Assembly: GCF_018739865.1 (NCBI RefSeq)
Contig: NZ_JADOER010000004.1
Location: 241,311-305,310, forward strand
Source of the DNA: Leptothoe kymatousa TAU-MAC 1615
Lineage (GTDB): Bacteria; Cyanobacteriota; Cyanobacteriia; Phormidesmidales; Phormidesmidaceae
DNA: 64,000 nt
Reading direction: 5' to 3'
Below the pieces are notes generated by a model. The model had not been told where the DNA came from. It searched no databases and saw nothing but the letters and a program-made list of their open reading frames with translations. Below are positions 10,472-19,600 of this stretch, in pieces; the stretch's first letter is position 1; every line of letters begins with the position of its first letter. The position numbers were made by a program, and so were the translations under genes.

Positions 10472-13400
10472 TTACTGAATACATCTGTCAGTCACATTGA
10501 CATAACCCGCTGTGCTGGGTGTTAACCCGAGGAAGAAGTCATTCACCAAGAAGACAACGTTAGTATCGGCCACCAGGTCAGCGAGATCCTGTACCTGTAC
10601 CGAAGCAATGTTGCCATTAAACGTAGGATCGGGCGCTGTGATTTCAATGCTGTTGGTCGTTACATTATCTTCCAGCACTAGACAAGCATTCACGCTACCG
10701 GCGGGTAAGGTGGTGTCTGTGCTGATGGCAATGTCGGGGGTCGCCCCATTACCCGAAATAGTATTGTTGCCAATGCCCACCACCGGTAAGATTGCCACAT
10801 CTTCCAGGTCTAGGGTGATGGCCTGACCGCCATTGCCGGTGATGGTATTGTCACTGATGCCCAGGGCACCGGTGTCATTATCTGTTCGCCACTCTTGCAC
10901 ACTGGCTGTCTGGGCTACGGAATCAATGCCGTTACCACCATTGTTCACGATTTGATTGCCCTGAATAAACAGTTCTTGCGCGCCCGCATCCAATAGCGTG
11001 ATGTCGATACCGTCCAAGGCATTATTCGTGATCTGACTATTGGTGATCACAATTTCCTGGGGCGATGCGCCATCGGGGGTGGATACGGTGACGCTACCAT
11101 TAATGGCCGTATCACCATTAACCACGGCGATACCATTGCCGCCACTGTTGGTAACAGTGCCGTTATCCAGGGTAAACAATTGCTGGTGGACGCCCACATC
11201 GGCCACCACCTGGAGACCGTCACTGCCGCTGGTGTCAATGGTGGTATCGTTCACCGTTAGCTGTTGGGTACTGGCTGCCGTGAGAGAATCTCCCTCCGCC
11301 CGTAGCACCAGACCTTCATCCGTACTATTGAGGATGCTAGTAGTGAGGGCCGTACCCCCTGGGGTGCCAACGCTGGTATTAGCAGTTGAGCTAGGGCCAA
11401 CGGAGATAATCTGGCTAGGAAATTCGGTGCCAGCGGTGGCAATGGTGGAGAAATCCATGCCCACCTGGTTATTGTTAAGGTCAAACCCAGCAATGGTGGC
11501 CTGGAGCGGACGGTCGGTGCTGGTATTTTCAATAAAGATGCCGCGCTCAGTGGAATTGTTGACCACGTTGTCGAATAGAATGGCGCTACCGCCCACATCA
11601 TTGAGGAAGATGCCGCTGCCGCCTGAGTTAGAAATCAGGTTGTTGCGCAGTTCTACATTGTCAATGGCGCTGCCAGTTACACCATGCTGGGTGGCTCCGT
11701 CAATTTGGAAGCCCGCTAGGACCGTATTGTTACCCAGGGTCACCAGGTCAGCGGCTGAGCCCCCAGTAATGGTGGGAAAGACCCCGTCGTTTGAGTCGGG
11801 CAATGAAACGGTGATGCCGTTAGCATTGGTAATGCTGGCATCGACGTTAAAGTTTTGGTCCGCCGAGAAGGGTAAACGGGTGGCCGTAGACGGGAAGATG
11901 GAAAATTCCATGCCGGCAATAATTTGCTCGGGCCCCTGGGAAAGGACGCGCACCCGGTCTGGAATGGTAAACCCAGGGATGGTGCTACCGGAGGCGATTT
12001 CGCCATCGACATACACAATGGTGTTGCCATCGCTGTAGGTGGTGGGGTCGCTGTTAATTAGGGTAATGGCATCGTCAACGGTGGCGAAGGGGCTTTCGTA
12101 GGTGCCGTCGCCAGCAGCGCCCCCCAGGGCTACGTGGACAAAGCGATAATCTTCTTCCTCTTCTGGGTTGCGTAGGGGTTCAGTTTCTTCGTCGAAAATG
12201 ATTTCGGATTCGTTGATGATGTTGACGGCCACATTGTCCCGTCGAGCGATGGGGTCCCGCAGGCGGATGGGCACTTCAAATTCTTCTTCGAATTCGTTTT
12301 CTTCGTCTTCTTGGAAGCGCAGTTCGGGCCAGGTGGCACCGATGGATAGGGCCACGGTGGTGCCAAATAGCCCATCGTGCTGGAGGGAAAGACCGGCATT
12401 AAAATTGGAGTCGAAGTTAACGGCTAGGCGGGCCTGGCCGCCAAGGCTGCTCTCCTCGCCAGACAGTAGATAGCCGCCGACATAGCCCATGAGCTCGCCG
12501 CCATCCCACTCGTCTAGTTCGGCCCCAAATTCGGCATCAAAGCCGCCGAGGGCATCTTCTTGTTCTAAAATGCGCTGGCGTTCGCGAATGGCCGATAGCA
12601 CCAGCTGGTTGCCTGCGAAGCCGGTGCTGGTTTGGAGGCCGGTGTCGGTGTCTATGTTGCGGATGGTGTTGGTGCGATCGCCAATGGGAAGATAGCCATT
12701 AATGCGAAATTCCCAGTCATCATCGATGCGCTCATAGCCGGTGGCCAGTTGAAAGAATGAGCTTTCGTCTGTAAACCTGCCGTCGATGCCCACATAGCCG
12801 CCGCGGATATCCCCTTCGTCAGTGGTCTCATCTTCATCCTGACGGTAGCCCCGGTGGCCGAGGCTGAGGCTAAAGCTGGGGTCGCCATCATTCACCTGCA
12901 GGTCGCCTTCGAGGAAGGTCACGTCCAGCTCATTCAGGTCCTCAATATTTTGGTCTAGGGGCAAAAAGCCTTGGACACCGATGGTTTCGCCAAACCCATT
13001 GGTGGCGGTACTGCCATTGACGCCAAAGCGCGCCGGAATTTCTAAATCGGCGGCACTGTAGTTTTGGCTAACGGTGCCCTCAGCTTCATCCCCAGGGGCG
13101 TCAGCTTGGGCGACGGTCTGGGCGTTGGTGCCTTTGATAGCACCGGTGGGAGACAATGTAGCTGCGGCTAAATCGGCTGCCGTCGTGGAGATTTTAGTGG
13201 CAGCTTCTGTAATGGTTGGTGTAGTTTGCTCTGGCGGATGCTCAATCGCTTCGGACTGTTGGCTAAACTGGGGTGCCCTAGCCGCCGCTTCGGGGACAAC
13301 TATGGGCTGCGGAATCACGTCTGCGATTTGCGTTACCACGGAATCGATGATGGCAGATGTATTTTCAGCTGCTGAAGCATCGACAATTGGCTCAGCGGCG

Positions 13401-13498
13401 ATTGTGTCTTGGCCAGTGGCCAACAATGTTCCCGCAGCCATCAGTAATGTGGATTTCGAGAGGATCTCCTTACGGGATTTTTTATGCGATATGGGCAT
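10472..13498 (-). CDS. Inverse-autotransporter-like outer membrane protein with beta-helix passenger
   Basis: 1008 residues from ATG 13498; a TTG two codons upstream is possible, but the ATG has an AAGG about 10 bases in front of it. Lys/Arg-rich start and hydrophobic segment (STLLMAAGTLLATGQDTIAA) form a signal peptide. Residues about 160-410 contain alternating beta-strands typical of an inverse autotransporter barrel (FGETIGVQGFLPLDQN, GYVGIDGRFTDESSFFQLAT). Residues about 450-970 are a right-handed parallel beta-helix (NNLISNSGGSGIFLNDVGG). A barrel N-terminal to the passenger is the type Ve (intimin/invasin) order. The C-terminus does not carry the module shared by the neighbouring adhesins. 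Barrel class is assigned by eye. Confidence 0.75.
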   Translation of the reverse strand: MPISHKKSRKEILSKSTLLMAAGTLLATGQDTIAAEPIVDASAAENTSAIIDSVVTQIADVIPQPIVVPEAAARAPQFSQQSEAIEHPPEQTTPTITEAATKISTTAADLAAATLSPTGAIKGTNAQTVAQADAPGDEAEGTVSQNYSAADLEIPARFGVNGSTATNGFGETIGVQGFLPLDQNIEDLNELDVTFLEGDLQVNDGDPSFSLSLGHRGYRQDEDETTDEGDIRGGYVGIDGRFTDESSFFQLATGYERIDDDWEFRINGYLPIGDRTNTIRNIDTDTGLQTSTGFAGNQLVLSAIRERQRILEQEDALGGFDAEFGAELDEWDGGELMGYVGGYLLSGEESSLGGQARLAVNFDSNFNAGLSLQHDGLFGTTVALSIGATWPELRFQEDEENEFEEEFEVPIRLRDPIARRDNVAVNIINESEIIFDEETEPLRNPEEEEDYRFVHVALGGAAGDGTYESPFATVDDAITLINSDPTTYSDGNTIVYVDGEIASGSTIPGFTIPDRVRVLSQGPEQIIAGMEFSIFPSTATRLPFSADQNFNVDASITNANGITVSLPDSNDGVFPTITGGSAADLVTLGNNTVLAGFQIDGATQHGVTGSAIDNVELRNNLISNSGGSGIFLNDVGGSAILFDNVVNNSTERGIFIENTSTDRPLQATIAGFDLNNNQVGMDFSTIATAGTEFPSQIISVGPSSTANTSVGTPGGTALTTSILNSTDEGLVLRAEGDSLTAASTQQLTVNDTTIDTSGSDGLQVVADVGVHQQLFTLDNGTVTNSGGNGIAVVNGDTAINGSVTVSTPDGASPQEIVITNSQITNNALDGIDITLLDAGAQELFIQGNQIVNNGGNGIDSVAQTASVQEWRTDNDTGALGISDNTITGNGGQAITLDLEDVAILPVVGIGNNTISGNGATPDIAISTDTTLPAGSVNACLVLEDNVTTNSIEITAPDPTFNGNIASVQVQDLADLVADTNVVFLVNDFFLGLTPSTAGYVNVTDRCIQ

Positions 13499-14265
13499 TG
13501 ACAAACTACCTTATAGTTAAAAGATCAGACTTTTTAGCGATATAAACTGGAGCGTTACTGATGCTCGGGATGATTTGCGCGATCGCACCTAGGCTATGGG
13601 CCCAGTGCGCAGATCGTTGCACCCGTTAAATCAACAACGGCAAAATATAGGACCATGGCCTTTAGCTGGTGACAGCTACGGTTTCACCATGTCCGATCGC
13701 AGGTAGTGCTGGAAAAACTGTTGAAGCAGGGTTGTAAGCTCTTGGTCGTAAAAATATAGTTTGTCGCCCATGGGCCATAGCCAGGTGGCTAAGGGCTTGT
13801 TAAAAAATAAAATCATGGTCTTGTTCCTTGAAATCAAGGCTTAACAAGCCTTGTCGGATTAAACCGTGAAGTAGTTTCATAACAGCTCCTAAACCCATTT
13901 AGTCGTTGCAGCTATGGGCGGTTGAATCTGTTGGTGGAGACAGACAATAACTATAAAATCCTTTAAAGAACACACATGTTGGTTATGCAATGGTTTTGGC
14001 AAGATACTGTTTTGTTATTAAAACGGGCTTGTCCAAACGGTTGAGGCTATCAACAATTTTTCATCTGATGTCTAGCCCATCATGCCCTGGAAGTAGAGGT
14101 GTTTCTTCTCAGTGCAAACACCAAATTGTTTATATTTGGGCATAATGGCGGATTTTGAAAAAATGTCCTGTATGTATTAGTGTGCCGATGTTTAAAGGGG
14201 ATGCTTAACAAGATTATTTGATGTAATCAGGTCGCCAAATCCCATTAAGGATGAACAACGTCCCG
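13499..14265. other. Intergenic region with a dispersed repeat copy
   Basis: About 770 bases. It holds a HIP1-like site near 13579 and a copy of a dispersed 94-99 bp repeat (13790-13888) whose second copy lies at 39244-39337. The promoter for the barrel/beta-helix gene should lie at the 13500-13560 end, where TATAAG occurs just before the AAGG ribosome-site candidate. Apart from a 26-codon frame inside the repeat, no gene was found. Confidence 0.55.
13790..13888. repeat. Dispersed repeat, copy 1
   Basis: This 99-base stretch matches 39244-39337 with about seven mismatches and one 5-base indel. It contains a perfect 10-base inverted repeat (GGCTTGTTAA at 13794, TTAACAAGCC at 13841) and an 8-base stem with 3-base loop at 13835-13853. 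It could be a small non-autonomous element or the remnant of an insertion sequence end; the family is not recognised. Confidence 0.75.
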
Positions 14266-16344
14266 TTAATTAACCCGTGCCCTAAACTGCACATAGCCAT
14301 AGGCCCCTACGGCATTGGTGCTGGCATTGGGTAAGTCGCCTAGGTTCACCACTACAGCCCCATTTGGATTGGCATTAATGCCGTTGCCATCGCCGTCGCA
14401 GTCTATATTTGGAAATCTACTGGCTGGATCGATTCCGGGTTCGAAATAAATAGCACTATCACCGTCGTTGGCCCCCGTGTGATGCTCGGTCGTACCATTT
14501 AGAAACAGTTTGATGCTGAGGTCGTTGCCGCCAATGCCTCCTGAGGATTGGGCATTGCCATTGTATGCGTTGGGAACAAAGCTAGTGAACGATGGCACAT
14601 AATCACAAAAAACAACATCGGTCGCGGCTGCATCCCCCGAGGAGAGAAAGTAAATCGTATATTCAATCTCATCGTCGGGCGAAACGTTGCCACCATTTGT
14701 TGCCCCATTCAATAGGGGATCGCTGCTAGGTGTTCCATTTACCGTGGGCCACTGATTGGTTTCTAATGGATCCGCATTGGCCGGGTCATAGGCCGGATTG
14801 GTGGGGTCGCTGACAGGGGCAATGTAGTTGTCGTCATAGTCGTTGGTGGGGTCGTCAGTATAGCTGGCGAGGCTGCGATTGTCGGTGGTCAATGTATTGT
14901 TGTTAATGGCCGTAATCCGTTTGACGAGTAATACATTAGGCTTGTCGCCACTGACAACTTCAACGATTTCAACTTGGTAATCTTCGACCTCGCCGTCGGG
15001 GGCTCCGCTGGTGGCAGATAGCCCTGCCTGAGAACTGTAGCGAAAACGCGCATAGGTGGTGCCCGCGGTGGCCCCTGCTGGTATGGTTACGCTGAGGGTG
15101 CCACTGGCAACGCTATCATCTAGGGCAATCTGTTCTCCGGCAGAAAAAGTGCCGTCTCTATCCCAATCAATCCAACCGTTTAAGACACCATTTCCCGTTG
15201 TTACAACGTTTAGGTTAACTGTATTGCCGATGGCTAAATTCTGGCCTTGCAGGCTGGTGCCATTGAGCTGAATGCCATCATCATTGCCATCGTCGGTGGC
15301 GTTGTTGTTGTTGTCTATGCCATTGCTAAATCCATCAAAGTCAATGGTGACGCCGCTGCCCAAAAACGTGGCATAGTCCACACCGTGGAAAGCTCCCCCA
15401 TCGTCCCCTAGGGTTTGATAGTTGCCGGGCCCCGCACCCGTGCCGGTGTCTGGTGCATCGCCAAAGTCAATTGGGAGCGGTGCGATCGCGCAGCGAGCCC
15501 CGTCATTTCTAGAGGCCGGTCGCCCAGTAGATAGCGGTACAATTTGAGTCGCTGGATCAATCGGTTGGCTACTAGATAATGCAGCCGGATCAGAAATATC
15601 TATGCGATATAGAATGCCTGTCGCATTATTAGAAACATAAAAAGCCCCGGTGCCATCAAAATATACGGCACCATAGGAGCCATCGGGTAAACCCGTTGCT
15701 CCTAAATTCTCAATGGTGCCAGTATCAGGATTGATGCGTAGTAAATTGCCTGTAACCTTTTCAATGGTATAGAGCTGATCGTCGAGTGGATTGAAGCCCC
15801 AATCTGAAAAATCAGGGGACGATGGAATTGGAACCGTGTTTACCAGATCCAAAAAGTCGGCGGAGTTTGAATCCACATTAACAACGTAAAAGCTGGTGCG
15901 GTCTTGATGATATAGATACAAGTCACCATTTTGATTAACATCACCCACATTAAACGCCCCGGTGGGTAAACCAGTAATGGCGCCCAGATCAGTGATTTGG
16001 TAATTGCTATCTAGTCGTAATACGTGACCATTCTGATTGCCAATATCGTAGCCATAGATATAATCATCGGTGGGATTATAGCCAATGCCGTTGATCAGAT
16101 ACGGTGTATTACTCGCATCAGTAATATTGCTACCGACTTCTGTTTCATCCCCAGTAAATAGATTGACAATGTAAATATCGTGGGCGCTATCGCCTAAACT
16201 CGCCTTTGCTAGAAATGTATCAGCAGGACAGTTGTTAAACGGAGTAGCCGCCACCGCTACTGGAAAACAAGTTCCCAGCAAAGATAGCAAAGATGCGCCC
16301 AGTGCTTTGGGCCACCCTTTAGTTATGGACAACTGTGCTTGCAT
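14266..16344 (-). CDS. Exported propeller-like (DUF6923) and GEVED-domain protein with shared C-terminal module
   Basis: 692 residues. A signal peptide ends near SLLGTCFPVAVAA (about residue 33). Residues 40-285 carry repeats like DDYIYGYD and DQLYTIEKVTGNLLRINPDT, the pattern of a DUF6923-type propeller. Residues about 290-460 hold a GEVED-like domain, with IDFGDAPDTG at its start, GWIDWDRDGTFSAGEQ inside and GEVEDYQVEI at its end. The last 224 residues begin LLVKRITAIN, contain DDEIEYTIYFLSSG and NPNGAVVVNLGD, and end GYVQFRARVN at the stop. That last block is shared with the next two upstream adhesins. The function is probably adhesion or surface-layer structure; the ligand is unknown. Confidence 0.85.
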   Translation of the reverse strand: MQAQLSITKGWPKALGASLLSLLGTCFPVAVAATPFNNCPADTFLAKASLGDSAHDIYIVNLFTGDETEVGSNITDASNTPYLINGIGYNPTDDYIYGYDIGNQNGHVLRLDSNYQITDLGAITGLPTGAFNVGDVNQNGDLYLYHQDRTSFYVVNVDSNSADFLDLVNTVPIPSSPDFSDWGFNPLDDQLYTIEKVTGNLLRINPDTGTIENLGATGLPDGSYGAVYFDGTGAFYVSNNATGILYRIDISDPAALSSSQPIDPATQIVPLSTGRPASRNDGARCAIAPLPIDFGDAPDTGTGAGPGNYQTLGDDGGAFHGVDYATFLGSGVTIDFDGFSNGIDNNNNATDDGNDDGIQLNGTSLQGQNLAIGNTVNLNVVTTGNGVLNGWIDWDRDGTFSAGEQIALDDSVASGTLSVTIPAGATAGTTYARFRYSSQAGLSATSGAPDGEVEDYQVEIVEVVSGDKPNVLLVKRITAINNNTLTTDNRSLASYTDDPTNDYDDNYIAPVSDPTNPAYDPANADPLETNQWPTVNGTPSSDPLLNGATNGGNVSPDDEIEYTIYFLSSGDAAATDVVFCDYVPSFTSFVPNAYNGNAQSSGGIGGNDLSIKLFLNGTTEHHTGANDGDSAIYFEPGIDPASRFPNIDCDGDGNGINANPNGAVVVNLGDLPNASTNAVGAYGYVQFRARVN

Positions 16345-16639
16345 GGGTCAGTGGGCTGTGCTGTGTTCATATGGAAAAATAATTTCGATGGCACCCTAAG
16401 GATGGAAAGCATGCTACAGAAGAACCTGATTCATTAAATCCAATTTAACATTAGAAAAATGTTGATGAAAGACAGTGCTTCTGGCAGTAGATACGGTTAC
16501 TACTAGGATGCTTGAACACGGCTACATTTAGCTTCCGCAGTCTTGCTGAGAGTTGTCGTCAGCACTGTAGAAGATTACGGAATAGCTCTGTAAGAGACCT
16601 ATGTAATTCTGCTGTTGACGTTGGCAATGTTGAACACGT

Positions 16640-19600
16640 TTATTTCACCCTTGCTCGAAATCTCACATACCCATAAGACTCATCAGCGACTGTCGTTGCA
16701 GAGCTAGCATTCAAAATGTCCCCTAAGTCTACAACGATGGCTCCATTGGGATTCGCATTGCTATCGTTGCCGTCGTTGTCACAGTCAGTGCCATCAAAGC
16801 GTGGATCATTGGCTGGATCGACTCCGGGGCCAAAGTATACGACTGCGTCATCATCATTTGCGCCTGTATGGTATTCCGACGCACCATTTCGATGAACTTC
16901 AACACTTAGATCTGCACCCGTAATACCACCCGGAACCTGCGGATTACCATTAAAGCTGTTGGCTAAAAAGTCCGTGTAAGTAGGGACATAGTCACAGAAG
17001 CGAATATTCTCAGCTGGTGACTGTCCTGAAGAAAGGAAGTAAATGGTGTACTCAATCTCATCATTGGCCACCACATTACCGCCATTAGTGCCACCGGGCA
17101 GATAGGTGCTCAGGGGGGTGGGCCACATGTTAGTTTCTGCAGCATCAAAGGCAGGATCATTAGGGTCAAAAGACGGGCTGCTAGGGTCGCTTACGGCGGG
17201 TAAGGTATTGTCATCATAGGGATTACTAACCTCATCTTCATAGGCACCCAAGTCGCCGCCGTCGGACATGCTGGTGGTGCCATTAATCGCTGTAATCCGT
17301 TTTACGAGTAGTACCCGTGGGTCACCGGGTTCGCGGTAGGCAACTTCAGAAACATCATTGATTTGGTTGGGTAAATCGGCTGGTGGATCGTCCACGCTGC
17401 CATTGGGGTCTTCATAGCTCACTCCGGTGACGCTGCTGCCACCTTCGTCGCTATCAGAGCGAGTGTCATTGTCACTATCGGTGTCTAGATAGTCGGGGGT
17501 ATCGTCTGTATCTGTATCTTGCGGGACATTAAAGGTGCCACCATCCCCTGCACCCGTATCGTAGATGTCGATAATGCCGTCACCGTCGCTATCATCGTCA
17601 GTCACATTCGTGTCTGCCGGGAAATTCGTGGCATAGTCTGCCGTTAGCTGCGCTTCAATCGCGTCTGGAATACCGTCGCCGTCACTGTCTAGGTCAATGA
17701 AGTTGGGGATATCATCGGCGTCGTTGTTAGATTCTGCAGGGGATGTGCCCTGATTAGGTCCGTTAGTCGTTTCAATGGCGTCAGCAAGACCATCACCGTC
17801 ACCGTCGCTAAATTCAGCACCATCGATGATGCCGTTATTGTCAGGATCTAAGTTTGGCCGGTCGGCACCACTCTCCTCTAGGTCGCTAATACCATCATTA
17901 TCACTATCCAGGTCACACTTATCGGGAATGCCATCGCCGTCACTATCCCGCACCTGCGCTATAAACAAACTATAGTTATTGTCCAATGCGCTGGTGTTGG
18001 TACTTTTAACTTCTAGGTTCGTGACCGATGTGCTAGAAGCCCATAGGAAACCGTCGTCGTTGGTGCCATCCTCGCTACCATCTGCGAAGATGCGATATAA
18101 ATTACCAATGTTGTCTTCGGCGTATCCAGTTTCTAGAGAGCTAAGCAGACGATAGCCCGTGCCATCTAAGGAAACAATGCCATCGTAGTCGCCAAGGTCG
18201 GCCAAGTCTCCATCATGGCGTAGTTGCACCTCCACCGGTACAGTTCCCGACATTGTGAATGTCGTACTCTGGGTGGCAGGGACGGTCCAGCCATCACCGG
18301 CAGTTGCATTCCCCCCTGTCCAGGAGAGAATCACGCTGCCGGTAGGCAGGCCAAACGATGTACTAATGTCTTGGGAACCACTGTTGCCGCTCATTCCGGC
18401 ACCCAGGCCAACGGTTGAAGGCAGAATATTAATAAACGTGCCCCCCTCGTCGGCATCAAGAATGCCGTCATTGTCATCATCTAGATCAATGGCGTTGTCT
18501 AACCCATCGGCATCGCACATGGCACTGGTGCCCATCCCTGCCGGAGCTAGATCAAACGGAAAGTTAACGTCTGAAACATTTGCCCCAGCGACAGTGACCA
18601 AACGAGGGTTCTTTTGGGCGGCATCGGCATCTCCACCACCGTAAATATTAAGGCCCAGATCAGAGTCGGATGTGTCGGTGTTAACCCAGAAAGTACCGTT
18701 GCCTAACCCTGGGAAACTATAGTCTCCATTGCCGTCGGTGGCGGTAGTTGTTAACAACGTATCTGTTGCGGGATCAAAAACACCGTCGCCATTATCTTCA
18801 TACAGTTCCACATCGACAAAGCCAATGCCGTTCTCACTGCCGTTCAAGACATCGTTGCCATCGTTGCTACCGGTGCCAGAACCATAGTCTCTAAAAACAT
18901 TTCCGCTCAGATCGTAGGTGGTAAAGGTATACGTGGCACAAACCGACATTTGACCGGCATAGCTTGTAATATTGGCCGATTGACTACCTTGGGTCGATGA
19001 AATGGTTGCTGTTCCACCATTGGCACTAACAGACAGATCAACCGTTTCACTAGCGCCAGATGCGCTAGCAACAAAGTCTGCTGGGTTGCTATAGCTAGCT
19101 ACACTAACCGAATCTACATGGTTGAGTGTGGTCGTGCCCCCCGATGTACCGCCAAAGTCTGTTGTGCTGTCGTAGGTAGGAATATTAAAGACAGTGGCGT
19201 TGCTATGGCTGGTGTTATTTAGGTTTGTGGCATCAGGTAAAACAGTGGCAATGCTGCTGTTGGGATCTACCGTAATGTTGTTTGTGCTAGCGGCTGTATT
19301 CTCATATTGAACAGTTGTAGCGATATGGGAATCGAGTTTCAGTGCGACATTGGTTAAGTCGCCTAGGGCGGGATCAAACTTCGGTATGTTGACTATCTGG
19401 GTCCAGTCCATGCCCTGGAGTGGCGAAATAATTTCACACATGACCAGGGTGCCGGGGGTGGAGACTAAACCCGCATCAATGCCCGATTTAGCTTCTTCAG
19501 CCGCAATGTCAAACTTGCTGGTTTCACCGGTAAAACGGTCGGCATCTGAGTCGATAAAGTCGTCACCACCAGCATCCTGGGTTGTAAAGCTATATCCTAC

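Noticed and set aside
10069-10484. Opposed short frames between the giant adhesin and the barrel/beta-helix gene
   Set aside because: They overlap each other, lack recognisable motifs or ribosome sites, and do not continue into neighbouring genes.
11040-12038. A 332-codon plus-strand open frame
   Set aside because: It is antisense to the beta-helix coding region, has no recognisable domain, and its composition mirrors the codons of the minus-strand gene.
13800-13880. A 26-codon minus-strand frame as a real small gene
   Set aside because: The second copy of the repeat lacks the ATG and shows several amino-acid-changing differences, so coding selection is not evident.
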